A stretch of DNA of 25,161 bases. Source: a virus. This document shows positions 1-7,841 of the stretch, in pieces. A program made the position numbers and the translations under genes. Under the pieces are notes generated by a model. That model worked only from the letters and a program-made list of their open reading frames with translations. It did not search any database and was not told where the DNA came from. Each line of letters opens with the position of its first letter. The first letter of the stretch is position 1. The stretch spans positions 1 to 25,161 of the IMG/VR virus record IMGVR_UViG_3300006880_000141, one strand, 5' to 3'.

Positions 1-2
1 TA

Positions 3-458
3 CTTGAAATTCCTATTTCGAGTATTCAAATTGCAGATTCTATCGTAAAAGATTACTGTAACGGTCTACTCGCGTGTAATATGGCTGATTTGATGCCGGG
101 AATCTTTTATATTCCTGGTGAACTTACAGTAGAGAAACTAAAGAAAGAGCATATGCCTTCGTTGTTGAAGGCTCAACAGAATCAGAAAAACTGGTACAGG
201 GAATTGATTCGTGTCGCTGATATTCTGTGGTCGCGCACTAATGGGAATCCATTGGCAATATCAGATGATGCGCGCTTGGCTTGTAAAGAGCTAAACATCA
301 CGAATAAACCGTGGCTAGGTGATCTACAGACATTGGAACTAGTTCGATGTATCGCGTGTGGAACTCTCAGGAATCCACTGTTTCCAATCTGTCAAGCGTG
401 TAAGGCTATTGTAGATCCTGCTAAAGCTAAAGAACTCGGATTGACATTTGCTCAGTAA
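3..458 (+). CDS. Zinc-ribbon phage protein, 5' end outside window
   Basis: The reading frame is open from the left edge; position 3 is the first complete codon. The first in-window ATG is at 81, but no Shine-Dalgarno sequence precedes it and the 26 codons before it read as ordinary protein, so the gene probably starts upstream of the window. Near the C-terminus (counting from the ATG at 81) two Cys pairs, C90-x2-C93 and C104-x2-C107, form a typical zinc ribbon. The middle is helical and polar, with a KNWYRELIRVADILW stretch. It ends 5 bases before the beta-helix gene, so it is probably co-transcribed with it. I do not recognise the family. A small structural or regulatory phage protein stabilised by zinc is the safest reading. 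Confidence 0.75.
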   Translation, partial: LEIPISSIQIADSIVKDYCNGLLACNMADLMPGIFYIPGELTVEKLKKEHMPSLLKAQQNQKNWYRELIRVADILWSRTNGNPLAISDDARLACKELNITNKPWLGDLQTLELVRCIACGTLRNPLFPICQACKAIVDPAKAKELGLTFAQ

Positions 459-463
459 GTAAA

Positions 464-1732
464 ATGGCTACAAAAGAACAGATACTACGACAACTAACGC
501 TCGCGGAAAGACACATAGAAAGAGCGAAAAGAATGATCGAGGGAGTCGGTCCCTCTGATTATGTGTCGGTCAATCCGGGTGACAACATCATGCAAATGAT
601 TGCTGATAACCCAGAGGGAACTAAGTTTCAGATTCACGATGATTTTGTGCAAGATTGTGGAATTGAAGCAATTCTAGCAAAACCATGCAGTCTAGTGTCT
701 GAGCGCGCACGACTCATTGGAATCTTCTTTCCACAACCAAATACAAACTTCATCGGAATGACTCTTGATGGAGCTAATGAGAATACTATCGTTACTGGAG
801 CTGATTATGTCACTTTCGATGCGTGTACTCTGAATGGTCATCCAGAAAAGGGTCAGCATCGTGGAATTATGGTTAATGCAAAAGGAATGCGCGTCAAGAA
901 TACTAAAATCCTCAATATCGCAAAAAGTCAGGATACTCAAGCTATTTGTGGAACTGACAAAACTAATGATTTAGAAGTTACGGGGTGTATGCTTGAAGCT
1001 TCTGGTGAAAATATACTGTTTGGTGGTGATAATTCGAGTTCTGAGGAGAATATACCTCGAAACATCAAAATCGAAGGAAATCTCCTTACAAAGAAACTAG
1101 AATGGCGTGAATCAGATGCTACTTGTAAGAATCTAATTGAACTGAAGGAAGCAGATGGAGTAATTATCGTAGGAAATACGATGGAATATAGCTTCGTAGA
1201 TGGTCAGACTGGATATGCAATTGTCCTAACGGTTAGGAATCAGGATGGAAACTGTCCGTGGGCTACTATTAGAAATATTATTGTAGAAGATAATACCATT
1301 AGTCATGTAGCAGGTGGAATCCACATTTTGGGACGTGATGACAGAAATATATCCCAAATCATGACTAATATTCTCATCAAGAACAATAAGATAGAAGATA
1401 TGAGTTGGGAGTGGGGTGGCAATGGACGATGCATATTCCTTACAGGCGGACCAGATAAGGTCACTTTTGAAGGAAATGAATTTCACTGTCCTACACTCCC
1501 AAACAGTGCAATCTCATTCGATCAACCTGAATATCTATGCACCGATCTAGTGTTTAGAGATCAAAAACAACTTGTTGAAGGTGAATATGGAATTATTGGT
1601 ACGTCCGCTCCATCATTAGGAGTAGGCGCGCTAGAAATGTATGCTCCTGGTTACATATGGGAGAACAATAATGTCAAGAAAAGTGATGTAAATCCTTACA
1701 TTACATGGCCTGCTGGAACTAACTTCATTTGA
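464..1732 (+). CDS. Right-handed beta-helix virion protein (tailspike/fibre-like)
   Basis: 422 residues. Residues 1-27 look helical and charged (MATKEQILRQL...ERAKRMIEGVG). The rest has the rhythm of a parallel beta-helix: short strands separated by Asn/Gly turns, with recurring N-x-I/F-x-x-N patterns such as NIKIEGNLL, VIIVGNTM, NIIVEDNTI, NILIKNNKI and KVTFEGNEF, giving an apparent Asn ladder. This fold is common in phage tailspikes and polysaccharide-degrading or -binding proteins, so a host-surface role is likely, but I see no recognisable catalytic set. It could equally be a non-enzymatic capsid decoration or fibre. The Shine-Dalgarno is weak (taagtaaa just before the ATG), suggesting coupling to the gene that ends 5 bases earlier. 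Confidence 0.75.
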   Translation: MATKEQILRQLTLAERHIERAKRMIEGVGPSDYVSVNPGDNIMQMIADNPEGTKFQIHDDFVQDCGIEAILAKPCSLVSERARLIGIFFPQPNTNFIGMTLDGANENTIVTGADYVTFDACTLNGHPEKGQHRGIMVNAKGMRVKNTKILNIAKSQDTQAICGTDKTNDLEVTGCMLEASGENILFGGDNSSSEENIPRNIKIEGNLLTKKLEWRESDATCKNLIELKEADGVIIVGNTMEYSFVDGQTGYAIVLTVRNQDGNCPWATIRNIIVEDNTISHVAGGIHILGRDDRNISQIMTNILIKNNKIEDMSWEWGGNGRCIFLTGGPDKVTFEGNEFHCPTLPNSAISFDQPEYLCTDLVFRDQKQLVEGEYGIIGTSAPSLGVGALEMYAPGYIWENNNVKKSDVNPYITWPAGTNFI

Positions 1733-1750
1733 TAGAGGAAGGAAAAGAGA

Positions 1751-2077
1751 ATGGCTGATGTAGCTGCTATTGATGCCGTAACAGGACCGGGTAGACGTAC
1801 TCTACTGTTTGAAGAAGGTATTCAAGAGATTACATTTCGATTGAAGAAGAAAGTAATTGAAATAATCAATCGAGATGGAAGTATGGGTCAGTATGATCTG
1901 GCTCAAGTAACTCAGATTAATGTTAGCAGTGATAAAGATAGTTTCACAGTATCAGTCATGTCAGTTCCAGTAGAGGAAACCAATGAACGAACAGAAAGAG
2001 ACGAAAAAAGAGCAGCCCCAGTCAGCGCAGGAACTCCTACAGCAGCACCAAATCCACCCACCAAAGCAGGACAATGA
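1751..2077 (+). CDS. Small phage protein of unknown function
   Basis: 108 residues, preceded by a good ribosome-binding site (aggaagg, with gagag closer to the ATG). Residues 10-70 look like a small beta-rich domain (RRTLLFEEGIQEITFRL, KVIEIINRDGSMGQYDL, TQINVSSDKDSFTVSVMSV). Residues 75-108 are a disordered Glu/Arg then Pro/Ala/Thr-rich tail. The tail is exactly the part that overlaps the next gene (1983-2225) in another frame. The family is not recognised. Lying between a beta-helix protein and tail genes, it is likely a structural or assembly accessory protein. Confidence 0.7.
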   Translation: MADVAAIDAVTGPGRRTLLFEEGIQEITFRLKKKVIEIINRDGSMGQYDLAQVTQINVSSDKDSFTVSVMSVPVEETNERTERDEKRAAPVSAGTPTAAPNPPTKAGQ

Positions 2078-2225
2078 AAGAGCTGATCTACTTCAGAAAA
2101 TCGGTCAGTATATTAAAGATCACGGTGGAATCGAATCCAATATTCCTTTGACTAGTGAGTATTGGAATCTAGTTAATCAGTATCGAGTGTTGGCTAAGAA
2201 TCAAGAGTCTGATTTAGTAAAGTAG
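1983..2225 (+). CDS. Small polar protein overlapping the previous gene
   Basis: 80 residues in the +1 frame relative to the 1751-2077 gene, overlapping it by 95 bases. A stop codon at 1971-1973 in this frame fixes ATG 1983 as the only nearby ATG start, and gagg at 1973-1976 sits just upstream as a Shine-Dalgarno site. The N-terminal third, within the overlap, is Gln/Glu/Lys-rich. The C-terminal half, outside the overlap, reads as a normal folded segment (LLQKIGQYIKDHGGIESN...YWNLVNQYRVLAK), which argues that this is a real gene and not a shadow. It could be made independently or, less likely, by a +1 frameshift from the upstream gene. Function unknown. Confidence 0.6.
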   Translation: MNEQKETKKEQPQSAQELLQQHQIHPPKQDNERADLLQKIGQYIKDHGGIESNIPLTSEYWNLVNQYRVLAKNQESDLVK

Positions 2226-2233
2226 ATTGTTGG

Positions 2234-2270
2234 GGATAACTTGGGGATCACTCAAGTTATCCATTTGTTT
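2234..2270 (+). terminator. Candidate intrinsic terminator or processing hairpin
   Basis: A perfect 10-bp inverted repeat, GGATAACTTG (2234-2243) and CAAGTTATCC (2253-2262), with a 9-base loop that can close two further pairs. It is followed by atttgttt. It lies in the 54-base gap between the small polar gene and the 2280 gene, the largest gap in the plus-strand block. The stem is AT-rich and the T tract is interrupted, so partial termination or RNA processing is as likely as full termination. Confidence 0.5.
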
Positions 2271-2279
2271 AGGTGAACC

Positions 2280-2960
2280 ATGCCCATAATGTATGATCGA
2301 CTCGTTGCAAGTCAAGCAATGCATGGTGCTGCATTACTAAACAATGATCCAGCACATACAGATTATACTTATGATGTTATGATGCCATATTTAAACATGG
2401 CAATTTATGAATTAAATGAGCATTTAGCAGAGTCGAATGCTCCTGCAACTAATCAGATTTCACCTCCAATAATGATTTTTAAAGGTGAGAATCATATTAG
2501 TAATCTTCCCTATTTTCTAATTAATGTTCAAGAAGTGGCAGAAAGAGCAGCTAAAAGTACTGATGCATTCAGGCCACTTCCCCGTAAAGAATTTGCTGAA
2601 GCATATGCATCATCTAATTCACTTGTGTTCTGGGCACAAGAAGGTGAACAAATAGTATTTAATAGAAATGGTGCTTCTATTGATATTGAAGTTCAATTAA
2701 AATACATCCAGGTATCAGTAAAACCGGCAGTAACTTTTGAATCCGTAATTGGACCTACTATTGCTACGATGTTTTTAATTTACAAAACTGGAGCCTTACT
2801 TGCACAATTCATTGGAGAAAATGAATCTCGTTCATCTATTCTCAATGAACAAGCCGAATTAGCATTAGAGAGAATTATTGGAATTGGTAATAAGAGTAAA
2901 CAACAGACGATGACTCGCCATCGACCATTTAGAGCTGGTTATAAAATGAGGAGCTATTAG
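2280..2960 (+). CDS. Virion protein, candidate head-tail adaptor
   Basis: 226 residues with no signal peptide. It starts at ATG 2280 after aggtgaacc. The early part has helical segments (YDRLVASQAMHGAALLNND, YLNMAIYELNEHLAESN). The middle (FWAQEGEQIVFNRNGASIDIEVQLKYIQ) is beta-like. A long C-terminal helix (NESRSSILNEQAELALERIIGIGNK) leads into a basic Gln/Arg tail (QQTMTRHRPFRAG). A helix-rich domain with a basic arm, just upstream of a large tail protein, fits the place of the T7 gp11 / P22 gp4-type adaptors between portal and tail nozzle. The assignment rests on shape and position only. It could also be a neck or tail-completion protein. Confidence 0.4.
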   Translation: MPIMYDRLVASQAMHGAALLNNDPAHTDYTYDVMMPYLNMAIYELNEHLAESNAPATNQISPPIMIFKGENHISNLPYFLINVQEVAERAAKSTDAFRPLPRKEFAEAYASSNSLVFWAQEGEQIVFNRNGASIDIEVQLKYIQVSVKPAVTFESVIGPTIATMFLIYKTGALLAQFIGENESRSSILNEQAELALERIIGIGNKSKQQTMTRHRPFRAGYKMRSY

Positions 2961-2962
2961 TC

Positions 2963-3349
2963 ATGGCAGTTTATTCATCTGTTAGAATCCATCTCCAACT
3001 AAGTGGAGATATCACGGCAGACATGGTTTATAACATGGAAAACCCTGCTGCTGCCGGAATTATTTTCACTCAAGTTATCATAGGGGGAGAATTCAATGTA
3101 ATTTTCAATCCTATGCCAATTCCTGGAATAATTTTACAGGGATTGATGGTAATTCCTCCAAAAGATAACATCTATTTTTATAATCTGGTCACAGATTATC
3201 CGGGTGCGCCTTCAGTTCAACAATCTTGGGTGGTTTTTCATCCAACTAAACCTTCAATATTTTCAATTAGTAATATTCTATTTCCAATTAAACTCAGTCA
3301 TAATGGCGGAGTTGGACATGATGTTCCTTTCACATTCATCTGGTTCTAG
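2963..3349 (+). CDS. Small virion protein of unknown function
   Basis: 128 residues, starting two bases after the previous stop with aggag at 2950-2954 as ribosome-binding site. The sequence is almost entirely beta-like and rich in Ile, Phe, Pro and Asn (IIFTQVIIGGEFNVIFNPMPIPGIILQGLMV, split by turns), without charged clusters, Cys pairs or a signal peptide. It looks like a small beta-sandwich domain. Tight packing between the adaptor candidate and the 650-residue tail protein suggests a part of the neck or tail. No family recognised. Confidence 0.6.
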   Translation: MAVYSSVRIHLQLSGDITADMVYNMENPAAAGIIFTQVIIGGEFNVIFNPMPIPGIILQGLMVIPPKDNIYFYNLVTDYPGAPSVQQSWVVFHPTKPSIFSISNILFPIKLSHNGGVGHDVPFTFIWF

Positions 3350-3352
3350 GAT

Positions 3353-5305
3353 ATGACCTTACGAGATCATGCACCATTTGTAATCGAGGAATTGAATGGA
3401 CTGTGGGATAGAGGAGATGATGAAACCTGTCCATCTAATCATTTTACTGTAGCAGATAATATCCAATTCACTGAATCAGGAATTGAGACTCGTTATCCAT
3501 TAGCACGATGGCAGGATGGATCGGGTTCTACTATTCCTTTGACTATGATTCAAAGGGCTTATAATTATGTAATGCAAACAGGTCAATCTCTTCTCGTAAT
3601 GGTTCGTGGTGGTGCAATTTATCATTTAATTGGACCAAATACAGTACACGGTCCAATTGCTACATTTCCTGCTGCAACTGATTTTGGATTCATTTCAATT
3701 GCAGGTAAGGCATACATTACTCCATTTAGTACACGTATCGATGTGACTGGTCAGACCTATGAATTAGGTTTGGAAAATGAGAAAGTATGGGTCTATAAGG
3801 GAGATGGCACACCCGCGCGTATAACAGGTGGAAAAGCTCCGACTAACGGAGGATTAGTACCATTCATCATTTTCAATGACATAAATGACGGATCTATCAC
3901 TAAAGGAATTCATTTCGTAATTATTGTTCATCAACCTAGTGGATGGTATCATCCTGGTGCAGTTCAGATGGTTGATGCACCTGGAAATCTTAAACTTCAA
4001 TTAACTGGTATTAAAATTGGGCCTGTTGGTACTACTAGTAGACAAGTGGTGATGACTAAGGCTATTGATCCTAAAGACATTACCGCGGGTCCATCTGGTT
4101 GGTATGTTGCATGGACTATTCCAGATAATGTAACAACTAATATGAAATTGGATGTTCCAGATAGTGCATTAACTGTTGGTGCAGGATGGATAGGTGCTGA
4201 AGTATCATATGAGATGAATTGTGTTACTTCATCTGTACCGGGATTTTCCGAGACTGGATTTCATCTCTTCGGTGTAGTATATGAAACTGATACTGGCTAT
4301 TTAACTATGCCCGGACCTGAACATTTCTGTGGTAATACACTCGTAAATGTTAGACAGCAAGTTCAGATTTATAATCTTCCTGTTACTGATGATCCTACTA
4401 TTAAGAAAAGGCATATAATTGCTACTAAGACAATTACTGAATATAATGGTGATCAGAGAGGATATCAATTCTTCTTTGTTCCCGGTGCAGTTATTCAAAA
4501 TGCTAATATTGATAGAGGAATATCATTTTCAATGTATGATTCGGATTTAGTTGCAGATGCTTCACATCTGTTAGATAACTATGAATCAATTCCAGCAGGA
4601 GTAGCATTAAATACCTATCATGGTCGGATGGTGGTAGTAGGAATTAGTACAGTTCCTGAAGAACCTACTGTTGCTCCTCATGCTGATTTATTACGACCAG
4701 ATAATCGTTCGGTAGCACTATTAAGCGCACCCGGTGAACCTGAAGCAATTAGTAAAGTAGATGGGTTGATTGTTACTCCACTTGACGGAAGTCCATTGAC
4801 TAATGCTCAGGAATTCCGTGATATTCTGTATTTATTCAAGAAGACACGCACGTATGCGTATTCAGACAATTTCGATGAACCATCTACATGGGTTGAAGAG
4901 GTATTAGATCAGGGTATTGGTGCTCCTGTACATGGAATCGCTTCGGTATTAGACTCAGGTGGCGTAAATACTGACTTTTTACTGATTGTAGACTGGTCAG
5001 GTTTAGTGTTATTCAATGGAACGTATTCCAGACCTGAATTAACCTTCAAAATTGAGGATTTTTGGAATGCTTTAGATCGAAATGCATTCAGTAAAATACA
5101 AATAGCTAATGATTCAATTAGTAAGAAAATCTATATTACTATGCCTCATCCTTTTAAGCAATTTGTATTACACGCGGACTATAGTAATGGAATGGATGCT
5201 AAGAATATTCGATGGGCACGATGGATATTCGATTCTAAAGTTACTACATTGTGTTTAATTGAAACCAATAAGTTAATCGTTGGCGTAGATGAGGCATGGG
5301 CATGA
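3353..5305 (+). CDS. Large tail protein, candidate tail nozzle / stabilisation protein
   Basis: 650 residues. The opening (FVIEELNGLWDRGDDE, CPSNHFTVADNIQF, GIETRYPLARW) resembles the start of a widespread family of podovirus structural proteins in which a GLW-RG motif is followed by an N-I-F strand and a G-x-x-T/E-R strand. Beyond it the protein is a long series of short strands with Gly/Asp turns, as in a beta-propeller. Late segments (YLFKKTRTYAYSDNF, DWSGLVLFNGTY, KKIYITMPHPF) look like propeller blades. By length, fold style and position it could play the role of T7 gp12 or P22 gp10, the nozzle that seals and extends the tail. The function is inferred from general resemblance. It ends overlapping the next gene. 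Confidence 0.5.
   Translation: MTLRDHAPFVIEELNGLWDRGDDETCPSNHFTVADNIQFTESGIETRYPLARWQDGSGSTIPLTMIQRAYNYVMQTGQSLLVMVRGGAIYHLIGPNTVHGPIATFPAATDFGFISIAGKAYITPFSTRIDVTGQTYELGLENEKVWVYKGDGTPARITGGKAPTNGGLVPFIIFNDINDGSITKGIHFVIIVHQPSGWYHPGAVQMVDAPGNLKLQLTGIKIGPVGTTSRQVVMTKAIDPKDITAGPSGWYVAWTIPDNVTTNMKLDVPDSALTVGAGWIGAEVSYEMNCVTSSVPGFSETGFHLFGVVYETDTGYLTMPGPEHFCGNTLVNVRQQVQIYNLPVTDDPTIKKRHIIATKTITEYNGDQRGYQFFFVPGAVIQNANIDRGISFSMYDSDLVADASHLLDNYESIPAGVALNTYHGRMVVVGISTVPEEPTVAPHADLLRPDNRSVALLSAPGEPEAISKVDGLIVTPLDGSPLTNAQEFRDILYLFKKTRTYAYSDNFDEPSTWVEEVLDQGIGAPVHGIASVLDSGGVNTDFLLIVDWSGLVLFNGTYSRPELTFKIEDFWNALDRNAFSKIQIANDSISKKIYITMPHPFKQFVLHADYSNGMDAKNIRWARWIFDSKVTTLCLIETNKLIVGVDEAWA
5288..5294 (+). promoter_or_regulatory. 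Ribosome-binding site that favours start 5302
   Basis: gatgagg ends 7 bases before ATG 5302 but only 1 base before the in-frame ATG 5296. The spacing favours 5302, where the ATG overlaps the previous gene's TGA as ATGA. Confidence 0.6.
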
Positions 5306-5667
5306 CAGTATCAATGGTGACTATGTTCTGTGGGATGCCTTGGATAGATATTCTTGGAACTAATCTAATTGGAGACCCAAAATTAAAACTGAGGAAATCA
5401 AATGGAACTTATATGTCATTTATACTTGCATGGGTAAGTCCACATTGGATTAGAATATCTAATTTTACTCCAGCATTTGCTAATGATATCTATACAGTTG
5501 AATATGATGGACGAGATTTATTCAATACGTATCTTCAATGTCCTACTCCTACATATGATGGAATCTATTTTATTGATTCAAGGAGAGTACGTAATTCAGA
5601 TGTTTATAATAATGTAAGTAAGAAAATTCCTGATCCTACAATTCGTACTGCTCTTATCGGAGAATAA
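5302..5667 (+). CDS. Small virion protein, coupled start
   Basis: 121 residues from ATG 5302 (123 from the in-frame ATG 5296). I choose 5302 because it forms an ATGA overlap with the stop of the 650-residue tail gene and has a well-spaced gatgagg. The protein is beta-rich (TYMSFILAWVSPHWIRISNFTP, NDIYTVEYDGRDLF, YDGIYFIDSRRVRN) and probably a compact structural domain. Translational coupling to the large tail protein suggests the two are needed in a fixed ratio, for example as a tail accessory. No family recognised. The N-terminal MTVSMVTMFCGMPW is mildly hydrophobic but short for a membrane segment. Confidence 0.6.
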   Translation: MTVSMVTMFCGMPWIDILGTNLIGDPKLKLRKSNGTYMSFILAWVSPHWIRISNFTPAFANDIYTVEYDGRDLFNTYLQCPTPTYDGIYFIDSRRVRNSDVYNNVSKKIPDPTIRTALIGE

Positions 5668-5669
5668 TT

Positions 5670-5981
5670 ATGCCACTAGGATCAGCGGCTAGTGAGGCAA
5701 GTTCTGGTGAAAACATATCTCATTTTGCAGCCATTAGAGTTAGAGTATATGGAGTGGGCAAATTGTATATGTTCGTATTTTCATTAGATGATGTTAGATA
5801 TAAGACATTAGTTCCATTCAAGTTAGAACCAAGAGCTAGAATTATCCCTACTAGAATAGTAAATTTTAAGGAACAACGTGCAGCATTTGAATTAAAAACA
5901 TCTGGAACTAATGAATATTTTAGAATTAATCGAATTGTAATATACTCTAAAGAATCCGATTCATCGTATCCTGGCTCATAA
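5670..5981 (+). CDS. Small beta-rich virion protein
   Basis: 103 residues. ATG 5670 follows the previous stop by two bases, and ggaga about 8 bases upstream serves as ribosome-binding site. After a Ser/Ala-rich N-terminus the sequence reads as a single beta domain (FAAIRVRVYGVGKLYMFVFSL, then YKTLVPFKLEPRARIIPTRIV, then AFELKTSGTNEYFRINRIVIY). The pattern of paired strands ending in R-I-x-R-I-V-I-Y is typical of small tail or baseplate beta-sandwiches, but I cannot name it. It lies directly before the first fibre gene, so an attachment or adaptor role for the fibre is plausible. Confidence 0.6.
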   Translation: MPLGSAASEASSGENISHFAAIRVRVYGVGKLYMFVFSLDDVRYKTLVPFKLEPRARIIPTRIVNFKEQRAAFELKTSGTNEYFRINRIVIYSKESDSSYPGS

Positions 5982-5983
5982 CG

Positions 5984-7486
5984 ATGTCGTTCAAACCGGA
6001 GCCTAAACCTCCCCAATTTGCTGATTTAAAGGGGATGTTAGCTCAGTCTAAACAGACTGATAATGCATTAAATCAGACTTTAACGATTTTAATCGATCGG
6101 TTAGATCAGCTTGAAGTTGCACGAGCAGATGTTGTTCAGCGTATTAACAATAGTGTCAATACGATTACCAGTTATGTCACATATTTAACAAATAATACAG
6201 CTACTTACCTCACTACATCTCCAGAAGAGGTTGCATTAGCTAATTCCTCTCAACTACTACCCGGTGCGAATATCGTATTTGATGCATCGGTTCCACATCG
6301 ACTTACCATTCACTCAACTGGAGGAGGTGGTACTGGCGGTGGAATGAATTTGGACTACTTAGGTGATTATGTAGGTGGTCCAGTCTATAATGATGGTGAT
6401 ATCGTAATTGGAGCTGATGGCGTAGCTTATATGTGTGTAGTAGATGGCACTACTACACCTCCAGAACCGTGGCCCGGAACAGGAGCAGCAGTAAATATCG
6501 GATTAGATGCAACATATTGGACTGTCAGTCCTCATACTGGTCTAACAAATGAACGCGCACTCAGCTTACTCGGAAATGGATACGTTAAAAGTACGGCAGG
6601 TGAACCATCAGTAGTTCCATCGATTCCACCGGGAGATTTACCACCATATATTGCATATACGAATATCGACAATCACTTTGTAGCTCAAACTTTTGCCTCA
6701 TTTTCGAGAATTTTAGGAACTAATGGTGCATTAATTTTTGCAGATACTGCTGCTCCAGTAAATAACACAATTTGGAGGCAATTAGGATATGGAAATGGTA
6801 ATTTTTATGTAGAAGCTTTGACAGATGACTATACTGTCATTCAAACGCAATTTTACTTTAGACGTGATGGATATTTTGGTGCAACTGGATTTATTGGAAA
6901 TGGTAGTAATCTTACCGCATTAAATGCAACTAATCTTACACTTGGAACAGTCCCACTCGCACGACTTGGAACTAATGCACCTACTGGAGGTTTATTTCTT
7001 GCTGGTGATAATACATGGAAAACTCCTGGTGGGATTCCTAGTGGGTTGATTGTGTTATCTACCACTGCGTGTCCTGTAGGATGGACGCGCATCACTGCAT
7101 GGGATGGTAGGTATATTCGTGTTGGTCCCGGTGGATTAGGTGGTTCTGCATCACATGGTCATACGTTTACCACGGATGCTGGAGGCGCTCATAATCATAC
7201 TGGTGAAACTAATGCTTTGGGCGATCATACTCACGGTTTTGGTGTACATACTCTATCTGGTACTGAGTCTGCTGGTACAATGAATGTGGATGCTGGTCAG
7301 AGCGGTAATATGTCTCGTGGTTTACATCAACACGGTGTTGATTATGATGGAAATACTGGTACTTCAGGATTTCACAGTCACCAAGTGAATCTAGTTGCAG
7401 CTGCTGCTCACGCGCACACGGGTGGTACTAACGCAGCTAATAATGATCCCTTGTATGTAGATTTATGGCTCTGTCAAAAGGACTAA
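5984..7486 (+). CDS. Tail fibre with tail-collar-like, His-rich C-terminal tip
   Basis: 500 residues. Residues 1-75 look like a coiled coil (TDNALNQTLTILIDRLDQL, ARADVVQRINNSVNTI) that would trimerise. A Gly-rich hinge near residue 110 follows, then a carbohydrate-binding-like segment (DYVGGPVYNDGDIVIG, AYMCVVDGTT). The shaft holds GFIGNGSNLTALNATNL and GTVPLARLG motifs common in phage fibres. The C-terminal 150 residues begin SGLIVLSTTACPVGWTRI and resemble the tail-collar family. Within residues 389-485 there are six H-x-H motifs (HGH, HNH, HTH, HQH, HSH, HAH), like the metal-binding H-x-H repeats of the T4 gp37 needle. It is the likely receptor-binding fibre. The Shine-Dalgarno is weak. 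Confidence 0.8.
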   Translation: MSFKPEPKPPQFADLKGMLAQSKQTDNALNQTLTILIDRLDQLEVARADVVQRINNSVNTITSYVTYLTNNTATYLTTSPEEVALANSSQLLPGANIVFDASVPHRLTIHSTGGGGTGGGMNLDYLGDYVGGPVYNDGDIVIGADGVAYMCVVDGTTTPPEPWPGTGAAVNIGLDATYWTVSPHTGLTNERALSLLGNGYVKSTAGEPSVVPSIPPGDLPPYIAYTNIDNHFVAQTFASFSRILGTNGALIFADTAAPVNNTIWRQLGYGNGNFYVEALTDDYTVIQTQFYFRRDGYFGATGFIGNGSNLTALNATNLTLGTVPLARLGTNAPTGGLFLAGDNTWKTPGGIPSGLIVLSTTACPVGWTRITAWDGRYIRVGPGGLGGSASHGHTFTTDAGGAHNHTGETNALGDHTHGFGVHTLSGTESAGTMNVDAGQSGNMSRGLHQHGVDYDGNTGTSGFHSHQVNLVAAAAHAHTGGTNAANNDPLYVDLWLCQKD

Positions 7487-7487
7487 T

Positions 7488-7841
7488 ATGGTACTAAACT
7501 TTGAAGATGATAAAGGTAAGAAACGATTTGAATTCTGTTTCGTTGGTTTCGTCCTTGGTGGTAGTTTACAACAGACTAAAGGAATGACAGTCCTACGAAA
7601 TGAAGTAGCTATTTTCGAGAAATTAGAGGCAATCAGTGATCCTAAACCATGTGGTAAAAAGATGGTTAATGGTGAGCCTGAGAGACAACTAAAAACTGAA
7701 GGAAATCGTCAATTACAGCTTCATATAACTGAATTTGATTTATTATTTAGCTACATGGTTCAAGTTCCGTGGCAAACTGGTACTCCTTCGCGCATGGCAT
7801 TAGAGACATTAGATTGGATGATGGGAGAGAGTAAGAAATAA
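7488..7841 (+). CDS. Small protein between the two fibre genes
   Basis: 117 residues, starting one base after the fibre stop with aaagga upstream. It is a mixed alpha/beta sequence with no signal peptide: an N-terminal [20 protein letters not shown], a basic/acidic middle ([24 protein letters not shown]) and a C-terminal helix ([17 protein letters not shown]). Its last base is the first base of the next ATG (TAATG), so translation is coupled to the collagen-like fibre. The place between two fibre genes suggests a fibre assembly chaperone or adaptor, but I recognise no family and this is position-based only. Confidence 0.6.
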   Translation: MVLNFEDDKGKKRFEFCFVGFVLGGSLQQTKGMTVLRNEVAIFEKLEAISDPKPCGKKMVNGEPERQLKTEGNRQLQLHITEFDLLFSYMVQVPWQTGTPSRMALETLDWMMGESKK

